Of a stretch of DNA of 64,000 nucleotides, positions 55,601 to 63,144 are shown piece by piece (position 1 is the stretch's first letter; each line of letters begins with the position of its first letter). Where the stretch lies: the NCBI RefSeq assembly GCF_001730685.1, contig NZ_MDJR01000005.1, forward strand, positions 1-64,000. The letters run 5' to 3'. The notes beneath the pieces are model-generated. The model ran no database searches. It was not told where the DNA came from and was given only the letters and a program-made list of their open reading frames with translations. Origin of the DNA: Caloranaerobacter ferrireducens. GTDB taxonomy: Bacteria > Bacillota > Clostridia > Tissierellales > Thermohalobacteraceae. The position numbers were made by a program, and so were the translations under genes.

Positions 55601-56097
55601 CCAGCAGCTGCTTTTAAAATAATTGGATAGCCAAATTCTTTGGCAAAAGAAATAGCTTCATCTATACATGTAATTGGTTTATCTATTCCAGGTATGGTTG
55701 GAACATTTACACTTTTTGCAATAATCTTCGATTTTATTTTATCTCCTAATCTTTCTATAGTTTCACTTGTAGGTCCTATAAATTCGATACTTGCTTCTTT
55801 GCATTTTCTTGCAAAATCAGGATTTTCAGATAAAAAGCCATATCCTGGATGAATAGCATCAACACCTTTTTTAATAGCTAAATCAATAATTTCATCCATA
55901 CTCAAATAAACTTCAATAGGTTTCTTTTTTTCTCCAATCAAATAAGATTCATCGGCTTTTGTCCTGAAAAGTGAATACTTATCTTCTTTAGAATAAATAG
56001 CTACTGTACGAATTCCAAGTTCTTTGCAAGCTCTAAAAATTCTTATAGCAATTTCTCCTCTATTGGCAACTAAAACTTTGTTAAATTTTCTAATCAA
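52663..56097 (-). CDS. pyc: Pyruvate carboxylase
   Basis: A 1144-residue single-chain enzyme that makes oxaloacetate from pyruvate, bicarbonate and ATP. Domains in order: biotin carboxylase (about 1-460; KVLVANRGEIAIRIF, AAGGGGRGM), carboxyltransferase (about 530-810; DTTFRDAHQSL, metal-site HLHTHDTSGN), tetramerisation part, and biotin carrier (about 1075-1144) with EAMKMET, whose Lys takes biotin. It starts at a TTG after GGAGGAAAAG. It links the pyruvate pool with the C4 acids handled by fumarase and malic enzyme. Confidence 0.97.
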   Translation of the reverse strand: MIRKFNKVLVANRGEIAIRIFRACKELGIRTVAIYSKEDKYSLFRTKADESYLIGEKKKPIEVYLSMDEIIDLAIKKGVDAIHPGYGFLSENPDFARKCKEASIEFIGPTSETIERLGDKIKSKIIAKSVNVPTIPGIDKPITCIDEAISFAKEFGYPIILKAAAGGGGRGMRVVYNDNDLALAFNSAKNEAKKAFGIDDIFIEKYLEKPKHIEVQILGDKHGNIVHLYERDCSIQRRHQKLIEFTPAIAISNELKEKICNDALKIAKAVNYVSAGTVEFLVDECGNHYFIEMNPRIQVEHTVTEMTTGIDIVQSQILIAQGYPLNSDKIGIYSQESIKPRGYSIQCRITTEDPSNNFAPDTGRLDVYRTSSGFGIRLDGGNGYTGSIISPYYDSLLVKIVSWSRTFEDAARKAIRSIKEMNIKGVKTNDAFLINVLNHEKFLKGECDTHFIDNTPELFDISPKKDYETKILKFIGEKVVNEVRGTKKDYNIPPVPKGLTPKGLKGTKQLLDEKGVEGVIDWIKNQKKLLLTDTTFRDAHQSLIATRVRTKDMIKIAEATAVLAKDLFSLEMWGGATFDVAYRFLRESPWRRLQDLRKRIPNILFQMLIRGSNAVGYTNYPDNVIRAFIKEAANQGIDIFRIFDCLNWLKGMEVALDEVLKVGKIAEVCICYTGDILNTKRDKYSLKYYVNKAKEIEKMGAHILGIKDMAGLLKPYAASKLIKALKNEISIPIHLHTHDTSGNGVATLLMAAEAGVDIVDTAFNAMAGLTSQPALNSIVAALENTELDTGINLLDIQKISDYWSEVRKVYETFESGLKSGTAEIYKYEIPGGQYSNLRPQVESFGLGHKFNEIKEMYKKVNELLGDIVKVTPSSKVVGDLAIFMVQNGLTKENIIEKGKNLTFPDSVVSYFKGMMGQPEGGFPKELQKIVLKGEKPITCRPGEILKPVNFEKIKSKLEKEFDMKDVNIRNILSYALYPKVYTDYLKSLKEYGHLYNLESHVFFYGLKEGEISEIELEEGNIMIVKLVEVGKLDEDGYRTVIFEVNGNRREIKIFDKSIGEKQSANVTIMADPNNEKEIGASIPGTISKILVKEGDKIKEKQSLIIIEAMKMETNILATTNGEIDSILVSEGQQVKSGQLLLKLK

Positions 56098-56210
56098 ATT
56101 ACTTTTCCTCCTTTAAATAATGTTAGATAAATATAATTTACGTAATTTGACCAAATATCTTGCATAAAAAATAAAAATAAAAGTGAAAATATAACTAAGG
56201 AGGTGGTTTA

Positions 56211-56576
56211 ATGCCAGATAGAGAGAGAACAAATAATCAAGATATTAGTATAACTAGTATTATACTTAGAGTAATATTGACATCAATAGTAGTTTGGGTA
56301 GCAGCTTTCTTAACACCTGGATTTAGTATTAGTAATTTGTGGAGTTTAATTTTATCAGCAATAGTAATAACTGCATTAAATTATATTATAGAGCAATTTG
56401 CAGGAATTGATGCATCACCTTTTGGAAGAGGATTGACAGGATTTATAGTAGCGGGAGTAATTTTGTATGCTACTAAATTTATAGTTCCAGGTTTTAATAT
56501 TTCTGTTGTTGGAGCAGTTATTGGAGCTTTAGCAATAGGTATAATAGATATGGTGGTGCCGGGGAGAGTATTTTAA
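56211..56576 (+). CDS. YvlD-like four-TM membrane protein (phage holin superfamily IV)
   Basis: A 121-residue protein with four hydrophobic segments (about 15-33, 40-60, 72-92, 96-115) and the PGFSISNLWS / PGFNISVVGA repeats, typical of PF04020. The name holin is historic; B. subtilis YvlD is a relative without a known phage role. No phage genes are around it. AAGGAGGTGG precedes the ATG. Confidence 0.88.
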   Translation: MPDRERTNNQDISITSIILRVILTSIVVWVAAFLTPGFSISNLWSLILSAIVITALNYIIEQFAGIDASPFGRGLTGFIVAGVILYATKFIVPGFNISVVGAVIGALAIGIIDMVVPGRVF

Positions 56577-56608
56577 AAAGGTCGGCAAATGCCGACCTTT
56601 GTGTTTTT
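56577..56608 (+). terminator. Terminator
   Basis: AAAGGTCGGC-AAAT-GCCGACCTTT followed by GTGTTTTTTG; also near the end of the convergent gene. Confidence 0.9.
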
Positions 56609-56611
56609 TGT

Positions 56612-57205
56612 TTATTGCTGAAAATATGGACAAGTATTTCTATTAAATCCGTTATTAAATCTATTATTTAATTTATTTCCTCTACCAAAGCCTCTTTTTC
56701 CAACAAATCCTTTTTTTCCAGCCCAAACAGGTCTATTATTTTCATCTCTTAATTTAATCTCTTTATCTTGAGCTTTTATTGAGAATGGTATTAATATAGT
56801 AGTTTCTTGATTATTTATATTAAATGTTCTGTAAAATCCTTTGATTTCAATTTCCATATTTTCTGCAAGATTTAGCTCTTTAAAACTATCCATGAAAACT
56901 ATTCTGCCTAGATGAACATTTATGAGCTTATTGTCGTCAGTAGTTATATCTATATTAAAAGGTGGGGTAGTTGTGTTGATATTTGATATTTTACCTTTAA
57001 TAGTAGTCAAATCATTTTCAGTTAAAGTATAGGCATATTTTCCATCAGTAATATTAGGTTTTCCAAAGCCCATACTCCATCCATATCTTACTGGTTGATT
57101 TAGATTTGATTGTTCATCTAGACTATCTGCAAAAGCTAGACCTGCTGTGGCAATTATTGATAAAGCTAAAATAGATGTTAAAAAGATTAGTTTTTTGTTT
57201 TTCAT
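56612..57205 (-). CDS. Secreted or membrane-surface protein with OB-like domain, unknown
   Basis: A 197-residue protein with a signal peptide (about 1-25, ending ATAGLAFAD). The body has a beta-rich part, LTTIKGKISNINTTTPPFNIDI..., suggestive of an OB-like fold, and a basic Gly/Arg/Asn-rich tail (KRGFGRGNKLNNRFNN) ending NTCPYFQQ. The ATG at 57205 follows AAGGAGG. It is divergent from a two-component system and may be its target or its signal source. I cannot name the family. Confidence 0.75.
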   Translation of the reverse strand: MKNKKLIFLTSILALSIIATAGLAFADSLDEQSNLNQPVRYGWSMGFGKPNITDGKYAYTLTENDLTTIKGKISNINTTTPPFNIDITTDDNKLINVHLGRIVFMDSFKELNLAENMEIEIKGFYRTFNINNQETTILIPFSIKAQDKEIKLRDENNRPVWAGKKGFVGKRGFGRGNKLNNRFNNGFNRNTCPYFQQ

Positions 57206-57373
57206 TTTGAAAAACCTCCTTTTTAATTTTTTCTGTGATTTTATTCTATCCTTTATATGTGACAATTTTGTGACAGTTTTAGTAACCTTCAATGAAATCT
57301 AAAACTTAGAACAAAATAAAAAATATTATATAGTATAATAAAATCAAGTAAATTTAATTTGGAGGTGAATGAA

Positions 57374-58051
57374 TTGGATAGCGTTAAGATTCTTATTGTT
57401 GAAGATGAAGACAGAATGAGAAGACTGATAGGTGATTATCTAAAAAAAGAAGGGTATACTGTAATAGAATCTGAGAATGGTAAGATCGCATTAGAAAAAT
57501 TTTTTAATGATAATATAGATTTAGTTATACTTGATATAATGCTGCCAGAATATGATGGTTGGACTGTTATGAGAGAGATTAGAAAAGAATCAAACGTACC
57601 TATCATAATTTTAACTGCAAGGAGTGAAGAATCAGACGAATTATTTGGATTTGAACTTGGAGCTGATGAATATGTTACAAAACCATTTAGTCCTAAAGTA
57701 TTAGTAGCAAGAGTTAAAGCTTTACTTAGAAGAAGTAATACTTTTTCTAAAGAAGATATGTTGAAAATCGGCAGTTTGGAGTTAGACTTAGATGGTCATA
57801 GAGTATTTAATAATGGAGTTGAAATAAAATTGACTCCTAAGGAGTATGAATTGCTTACTTACATGGTTAAAAATAAGGGGAAAGCTTTAAGTAGAGAAGC
57901 TATATTAAATGGAATTTGGGGATATGATTACTATGGAGATTTGAGGACGGTAGATACTCATATTAAAAGACTTAGATTAAAACTTAAGGAAAATAGTCAT
58001 ATTATTGAAACAGTAAGAGGAGTTGGATATAGATTAGAGGTGAAAAAATGA
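57374..58051 (+). CDS. OmpR-family response regulator
   Basis: A 225-residue regulator: receiver domain (about 3-115) with phospho-acceptor Asp54 in LVILDIMLPEYDGW, and a winged-helix DNA-binding domain (about 128-223) with LTPKEYELL and VDTHIKRLRLKL. TTG at 57374 after GGAGGTG is used. It overlaps the kinase gene by 4 bases. Confidence 0.95.
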   Translation: MDSVKILIVEDEDRMRRLIGDYLKKEGYTVIESENGKIALEKFFNDNIDLVILDIMLPEYDGWTVMREIRKESNVPIIILTARSEESDELFGFELGADEYVTKPFSPKVLVARVKALLRRSNTFSKEDMLKIGSLELDLDGHRVFNNGVEIKLTPKEYELLTYMVKNKGKALSREAILNGIWGYDYYGDLRTVDTHIKRLRLKLKENSHIIETVRGVGYRLEVKK

Positions 58052-59544
58052 GAAGATCATTAAAAGCTAAATTGTTTTTAAGTATTTTATTATTAACTTC
58101 AATAATTTTAAGTCTAGTGTGGTTTTTTAATGTTAAGTTTTTAGGCTCTTACTATATAGAGAGGAAAAAAGATAATTTAATATCATACAGCAATTATATT
58201 AAGAACATATATAATGGTGATATAGAAAAAATATATGACGAATTAGAAAGGATAGAAAATCTAATAGGAGGAAATATTACGATAGTGACAAGTAATGGAG
58301 TAATAGAATATCCTGTATCATATAAACCACAGTATGGGAGAATGGGAAGAGGTTCAGTTAAAGGTGGTATAGGTAAATACATTTCTATTTCAAGAGAAGA
58401 TTTAAAAGAAGTATTAACAGGTAAAACTATTCTAAATATTTTTAAACATCCAAAATTTGATATAGAAATACTTTCTGTTGCTGCTCCTTTGAATAACGAT
58501 AAAATATTAATAATTCAATCATCTGTAGCATCAATTAAAGAAGGAATAGACATAATTAAAGATTATTATATATACATAGCAATTATTTCACTAATAATTG
58601 GCATAATATTGACCTTCATACTTACGAAGATAATTACAGAACCTATTGTGAGGTTAAACAAGGTAGCACGAAAAATGGCAAATTTAGATTTCAGCCATAA
58701 ATATAAGGTTGTAAGCAGAGATGAAATAGGGCAGTTAGGAGAAAGTTTAAATTATTTATCTGAAAAACTGTCGTTTACAATAGATGAATTGAATAGAGCA
58801 AATGAAAAGCTAAAAGAAGATATAGAAAAAGAAAGACAATTAGATAGAATGAGAAAGGAATTTATTTCAAATGTTTCTCACGAATTAAAAACTCCAATTG
58901 CTCTTATTAAAGGGTATGCAGAGGGGCTTAAGGATAATGTTATAGAGGATATAGAAAGTAAAAATTTTTATTGTGAAGTTATTATGGATGAGGCTGAAAA
59001 AATGAGCAAATTAGTTAAAGATTTGCTTGAGTTATCACAGTTAGAATCTGGTCATTATTCATTAAATAAAGAAAAATTTGATATATGTGAACTTGCAGAT
59101 AAAGTTTTAAATAAATATAGCCCGATATTTAATGAAAAAAATATAAAAGTTAGCATACAAAAAGATAATGACAAAATATGCGTTAATGGAGATAAAACAA
59201 GATTAGAACAGGTTCTAGTGAATTTTATTAATAATGCTTTAAATCATATAGGTGCAGAAAGAGTTTTAGAAGTTACTATTAAACAACTAGCTAACAAAGT
59301 AATTGTAGGCATTTATAATAGTGGGAGTTTTATACCTGAAAATGAGATAGATAGAATATGGGAAAGTTTTTATAAGATTGATAAGTCAAGAGCTAGAAAA
59401 TATGGTGGAACAGGCTTGGGATTATCAATAGTAAGAAATATTTTAAAGCTTCATAATAGTAATTATGGAGTAAGGAATATAAAGAATGGAGTTGAATTTT
59501 GGTTTGAATTAGAATCAATATCAATTGATAATAAAAATTGTTAA
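58048..59544 (+). CDS. Membrane sensor histidine kinase
   Basis: A 498-residue kinase: TM1 (about 8-28), extracytoplasmic sensor part (about 30-165), TM2 (about 171-192), HAMP, dimerisation domain with His278 in SHELKTPI, and ATPase domain with NFINNALNH and GTGLGLSIV. It pairs with the response regulator just upstream. The signal is not evident; the divergent secreted protein gene suggests an envelope stress. Confidence 0.95.
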   Translation: MRRSLKAKLFLSILLLTSIILSLVWFFNVKFLGSYYIERKKDNLISYSNYIKNIYNGDIEKIYDELERIENLIGGNITIVTSNGVIEYPVSYKPQYGRMGRGSVKGGIGKYISISREDLKEVLTGKTILNIFKHPKFDIEILSVAAPLNNDKILIIQSSVASIKEGIDIIKDYYIYIAIISLIIGIILTFILTKIITEPIVRLNKVARKMANLDFSHKYKVVSRDEIGQLGESLNYLSEKLSFTIDELNRANEKLKEDIEKERQLDRMRKEFISNVSHELKTPIALIKGYAEGLKDNVIEDIESKNFYCEVIMDEAEKMSKLVKDLLELSQLESGHYSLNKEKFDICELADKVLNKYSPIFNEKNIKVSIQKDNDKICVNGDKTRLEQVLVNFINNALNHIGAERVLEVTIKQLANKVIVGIYNSGSFIPENEIDRIWESFYKIDKSRARKYGGTGLGLSIVRNILKLHNSNYGVRNIKNGVEFWFELESISIDNKNC

Positions 59545-59628
59545 TACATATTCTTCAATATCATTGAAATTTAGGGGTTACATTTGGATTGAGCATATAA
59601 TATAATGTAATATATCAATATCAATTGA
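59515..59628 (+). promoter_or_regulatory. Repeated TCAATATCAATTGA sites before the CDF exporter
   Basis: The 14-mer TCAATATCAATTGA occurs at 59515-59528 and exactly again at 59615-59628; between them TTCAATATCATTGAA (59554-59568) is a perfect inverted repeat. The spacing and AT-rich palindromes fit a repressor site for the metal exporter gene that follows. Which regulator binds is unknown. Confidence 0.45.
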
Positions 59629-59644
59629 AAATGGGGTGTGATTA

Positions 59645-60613
59645 TTGAAGAATAATGCAATAGACGAAAACAAAAGATATAAAATTGCAAGCAGGGTAAC
59701 ATGGCTAACGATAATTTTAAATGTAATACTGGCTGTAGGAAAAATAATTATAGGTCTTATTTCCAATTCAAATGCGATATTAGCTGATGGAATTCATACA
59801 ATTTCAGATATAGGAAGTTCAATTGGAATTGTTATAGGTTTTTTTATTGCAAAAAAACCTGAAGATGAAGAGCATCAATATGGGCATGAAAAAGCTGAAA
59901 CTATAGCAGCATTTTTACTTTCATTGATGTTGATTGCAGTAGGAGTAAAAATAGGAATTTCCTCTTTGAAACTTATGTTATACCAAACTACAAGAATACC
60001 TGCTATAGAAGCTATTTGGGCAGCAGGTATATCAATAATAGTCAAAGAACTTCAATTTAGAATGGCTATGAATGTTGGTAAGAAAATTAATAGCAAGGCA
60101 TTAATAGCTGATGCATGGCACCATAGGTCAGATGCTTTATCATCTATAGCAGCATTATTTGGAGTTATTGGAGCTAGGATGGGTTATCCATTATTAGACC
60201 CTTTAGCTGGATTAATAGTATCTATAATAGTTGTAAAGGTTGGAGTCGAATTTTTTATACATGGATATAATGAGTTGATGGATATATCAATTGAAGAAAG
60301 TAAATTGTATGAAATTGCAGAAAGATTAATGAAAAACACTAATATAAAAAATATAAATGATATTAAAGCTAGAAAACATGGTTCTAAAGTATACGTTGAT
60401 ATAAAAATTTGTGTAGATCCTAATATAACAGTTTATATGGGGCATAGTATAGCTGAAGAGGTTGAAGAAGAGGTTAAGAAAAGCCTGGATAATGTAAAGG
60501 ATGTTATGGTGCACGTAAATCCTTGTTCGAACTATGAAGAAATGAATTGTCTGGCGTGTAAAAATAAAACGAGTAAATATGTAAAGAAAGAGGATACAAA
60601 AAATGGGAAGTAG
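59645..60613 (+). CDS. Cation diffusion facilitator metal exporter
   Basis: A 322-residue CDF transporter with six membrane helices and a cytoplasmic C-terminal domain (about 215-300). Metal-site motifs are HTISD in TM2 and HHRSD in TM5 (both HxxxD), closest to the zinc-type pattern; YGHEKAET is the conserved loop. It should export Zn2+ or a related ion in exchange for protons. It starts with TTG after GGGGTGTGA. The C-terminus has several extra Cys (PCSNYEEMNCLACK). Confidence 0.92.
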   Translation: MKNNAIDENKRYKIASRVTWLTIILNVILAVGKIIIGLISNSNAILADGIHTISDIGSSIGIVIGFFIAKKPEDEEHQYGHEKAETIAAFLLSLMLIAVGVKIGISSLKLMLYQTTRIPAIEAIWAAGISIIVKELQFRMAMNVGKKINSKALIADAWHHRSDALSSIAALFGVIGARMGYPLLDPLAGLIVSIIVVKVGVEFFIHGYNELMDISIEESKLYEIAERLMKNTNIKNINDIKARKHGSKVYVDIKICVDPNITVYMGHSIAEEVEEEVKKSLDNVKDVMVHVNPCSNYEEMNCLACKNKTSKYVKKEDTKNGK

Positions 60614-60617
60614 AGCC

Positions 60618-60646
60618 TTGTCAAACATACCCCTGTATGGTATAAT
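60618..60646 (+). promoter_or_regulatory. ccdA operon promoter with CsoR/CstR-type operator
   Basis: TTGTCA (60618-60623), 17-bp spacer, TATAAT (60641-60646). The operator-like ATACCCCTGTATGGTAT (60627-60643) fills the spacer and overlaps the -10 element; its arms pair at 5 of 7 positions. Confidence 0.65.
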
Positions 60647-60678
60647 CGGATAAACAACAAAATTTAGGAGGGGGGAAA

Positions 60679-61365
60679 ATGACAGATATATCTATTCCTA
60701 TAGCTTTTAGCGCAGGAATTCTTTCTTTTTTATCTCCATGTGTTCTTCCTTTAATACCAGCGTATATAACATATATCACAGGTACTACATTTGAAGAAGA
60801 GCTTGCAAATAAGAAGTTTTTAGCTGTATCTAGAACTTTGGGCTTTGTTATTGGTTTTACTATAATTTTTATGATAATGGGAGTTTCTGCAAGCTTTATA
60901 GGACAAATGTTTATAAAATATAAAAGTATATTTACTAGAATTAGTGGTATATTGATAATCATTTTTGGATTAAATATGTTGGGTTTCAAATTTGGATTTT
61001 TAAACAAAGAAAAAAGAGTACAAATTCCTAAGATTACTAATTGGTTTAGTTCAATACTTATGGGCATGGCTTTTGCTGCAGGATGGACTCCATGTATAGG
61101 CAGTGTACTGGCAACTATATTGATTTATGCAGGAACGACTGCTACTTTATCTAAAGGATTTTATTTATTATTATCTTATTCTGTTGGATTAGCGGTTCCT
61201 TTTATTTTAACTGCGCTTCTTATCAATCAATTTGGTAGGTTTTTAATTAAGTCTGAAAAAGTTATTCCGTATATTATGAGAATTAGTGGTGTTATTGTAG
61301 TTAGTTTTGGTGTATTAATATTTTTAAATAAAATATATTTAATTACAAATATTTTTCTTAGATAG
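60679..61365 (+). CDS. CcdA-family thiol-disulfide electron carrier
   Basis: A 228-residue membrane protein with six helices. The two redox cysteines are Cys21 in LSPCVLPL and Cys139 in GWTPCIG, as in CcdA/DsbD transmembrane domains. It carries electrons from cytoplasmic thioredoxin (or the glutaredoxins nearby) outward to the TlpA-like protein encoded next. AGGAGGGGGG precedes the ATG. Confidence 0.94.
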   Translation: MTDISIPIAFSAGILSFLSPCVLPLIPAYITYITGTTFEEELANKKFLAVSRTLGFVIGFTIIFMIMGVSASFIGQMFIKYKSIFTRISGILIIIFGLNMLGFKFGFLNKEKRVQIPKITNWFSSILMGMAFAAGWTPCIGSVLATILIYAGTTATLSKGFYLLLSYSVGLAVPFILTALLINQFGRFLIKSEKVIPYIMRISGVIVVSFGVLIFLNKIYLITNIFLR

Positions 61366-61384
61366 AACTGAATGGAGGTAAAAT

Positions 61385-61969
61385 ATGAATAAAAAGCTTG
61401 TTATAATAACTGTTTTAGCCATAACTTTAGTGGCTGTTTTATTTTATATATCTAATAATACTATACCAAATAGTATTAAAGAAGAGAGTTCAAATGATGA
61501 AAAAACAGAGGTTAAAGATGAAAGTTCAGTAGAAGAAGTTTTACCAATGCAAATAGGAAGTATTGCACCAGAATTTACTTTAGAAACTTTGGAAGGTAAA
61601 ATGGCTTCTTTAAAAGACTATAGAGGAAAAATTGTACTTATAAATTTTTGGGCTACATGGTGTCCATATTGTGTAAGAGAAATGCCAGATTTAAACAGAT
61701 TATATCTTGAAAACAAAGACGATAACTTTGTAGTTTTAGGCATAGATGTTGCAGAGAATAAATCTAAAGTAGAAAACTTTGTAAAGGAAGGAGGATATGA
61801 ATTTCCTATTTTATTAGACAAGACAGGTAAAGTTGCTAGAGATTATCTAGTTAGTGGCTTGCCTATGTCAGTTATATTAGATGAAGAGGGAAGAATCAGA
61901 GCTATACAATTAGGCATGATGACATACCCGCAGATGAAGGAAATGTTAGATAGTGTAAGGAGCAAGTGA
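61385..61969 (+). CDS. TlpA/ResA-like membrane-anchored thiol-disulfide oxidoreductase
   Basis: A 194-residue protein with one N-terminal anchor (about 5-22), an acidic linker (30-52) and a thioredoxin-like domain with active site WCPYC (Cys93, Cys96) and cis-Pro in SGLPMSV. It works outside the membrane with electrons from CcdA. Targets could be extracytoplasmic disulfides in general; there are no cytochrome c genes here to suggest the ResA role. Confidence 0.94.
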   Translation: MNKKLVIITVLAITLVAVLFYISNNTIPNSIKEESSNDEKTEVKDESSVEEVLPMQIGSIAPEFTLETLEGKMASLKDYRGKIVLINFWATWCPYCVREMPDLNRLYLENKDDNFVVLGIDVAENKSKVENFVKEGGYEFPILLDKTGKVARDYLVSGLPMSVILDEEGRIRAIQLGMMTYPQMKEMLDSVRSK

Positions 61970-61973
61970 TAGT

Positions 61974-62603
61974 ATGAATTCTTACTTCTTTATATATAAA
62001 TCAATAGGGATTAGTTGGTTTTTGTTTTTAACTATAATTTCAATAATTATTAGTTATTATATAACTATTTTTATAGGTAAGGATAGAGGATTTAAGAAAA
62101 ATGAAGCAGAGGATATATTTTTTATATTGGTTATATCAGGATTTATTGGAGCTAGATTAGGTTATGTTGTATGTAATTTAGATTTATATAAGGGACATTT
62201 AAAATATATTTTTTCTATAAATCATATAAATCTAAGCTTGCTTGGAGGAGTTATAGCAGGTCTGATTACACTGATAATTATATCAAAGAAAAATAAATTC
62301 TCTTTTTATTATTTGTTTAAAATATTTCTGATTCCATTTTATTTTAGTATGTCTTTAGCAATATGGTTTTTGTTTTTTGAAGGTCGTTTAATTGGTAAAG
62401 AGTATAATGGGTTTTTATCCATATATCATTTATCTGCTTACAGGCATCCAGTTGTACTTTATTTGTCACTTATATTTATTGTTGGATTAGTCATAGAAGC
62501 AATAAATATAAAAAGAAGAATTTTAGGGAAGTATATTTCTTATTTAGTTTTCGTTTTAATTTTGATAAGTTACTATTTAATCAGGATAAAATTAGCAATC
62601 TGA
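61974..62603 (+). CDS. Lgt-like multi-pass membrane protein
   Basis: A 209-residue protein with about six membrane helices. SGFIGARLGYVV and LSLLGGVIAGL resemble the core of prolipoprotein diacylglyceryl transferase (Lgt), and YRHPVVLYLSL resembles the Lgt HPTxLYE element with changes (Val-Val instead of Thr-x, Leu instead of Glu). It is shorter than true Lgt (about 260-290). It is the third gene of the ccdA operon (4-bp gap), so a redox-linked membrane role is possible. True Lgt activity is uncertain. Confidence 0.7.
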   Translation: MNSYFFIYKSIGISWFLFLTIISIIISYYITIFIGKDRGFKKNEAEDIFFILVISGFIGARLGYVVCNLDLYKGHLKYIFSINHINLSLLGGVIAGLITLIIISKKNKFSFYYLFKIFLIPFYFSMSLAIWFLFFEGRLIGKEYNGFLSIYHLSAYRHPVVLYLSLIFIVGLVIEAINIKRRILGKYISYLVFVLILISYYLIRIKLAI

Positions 62604-62665
62604 TATGAGAATAATTAAAATAGATTGACTTAGACTAATAAATGTATTAGAATTATGTTTAGAAA

Positions 62666-62682
62666 ATACCCTTATAGGGTAT
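62666..62682 (+). promoter_or_regulatory. CsoR/CstR-type operator before the HesB-like selenoprotein
   Basis: ATACCCTTATAGGGTAT is a perfect palindrome with 7-bp arms and a 3-bp centre. The following TATATA/TATAAA is the likely -10, so the site overlaps the core promoter. Confidence 0.72.
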
Positions 62683-62774
62683 ATAAATTAATAAAGATAA
62701 ACTTATGTATGAAAATAAAGTGATTGTTTATGTATGAGACTTGTTTTCATAATAGTTATGATAGGAGGATAGTA

Positions 62775-63074
62775 ATGAAGGTAGAAATAACACAAGTAGC
62801 TCAAGAAAAACTAAAAGAAATAATGGAAGAAAAAGGAGCAGCATCTCAAAGTGTAAGGATATATATTGCAGGCTTTGGATGAGGTGGTCCAAGTTTTGGG
62901 CTTGCTCTGGATGAGCAGAAAGAAAATGACAAAAGCTATGAAGCAGGAGACATTAAATTTGTAGTAGATAAAGATGTTGCTTCTCAATTTGATTATTTTA
63001 ATATCGACTATCTAAATGATTGGTTAAGAAGAGGATTTTATATTACTACAAATGGAGGACATTCTTCTTGTTAA
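62775..63074 (+). CDS. HesB-like selenoprotein (A-type Fe-S carrier fold)
   Basis: A 99-residue HesB/IscA-fold protein with an in-frame TGA (62880-62882) read as Sec36: AGFG-Sec-GGPSFGLALDE. The position is that of the first conserved Cys of IscA/HesB. The frame then stays open with normal coding bias to ...TTNGGHSSC, ending with Cys99, the other conserved thiol. Strong ribosome site AGGAGG before the ATG. HesB-like selenoproteins are known in clostridia and other anaerobes; their function is not settled. Without recoding this gene looks broken at codon 36. Confidence 0.93.
62883..62920 (+). promoter_or_regulatory. Candidate SECIS element of the HesB-like selenoprotein
   Basis: TGCTC (62903-62907) pairs with GAGCA (62913-62917) around TGGAT, about 25 nt after the TGA. 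The loop carries GG as expected for bacterial SECIS. An alternative CAAG/CTTG stem with loop TTTTGGG overlaps it. Confidence 0.5.
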
Positions 63075-63076
63075 TC

Positions 63077-63109
63077 TAAAAGCAGAACCGATTAGGTTCT
63101 GCTTTTTTC
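63077..63109 (+). terminator. Terminator after the HesB-like selenoprotein
   Basis: AAAAGCAGAACC-GATTA-GGTTCTGCTTTT followed by TTCTTTT. Confidence 0.92.
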
Positions 63110-63144
63110 TTTTGTTGATGATAGACTCATACTTTTGGATATTT

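Noticed and set aside
56211-56576. Prophage indicated by a holin-family gene
   Set aside because: The PF04020 group includes ordinary bacterial YvlD proteins; no integrase, capsid, lysin or att-like repeats are near.
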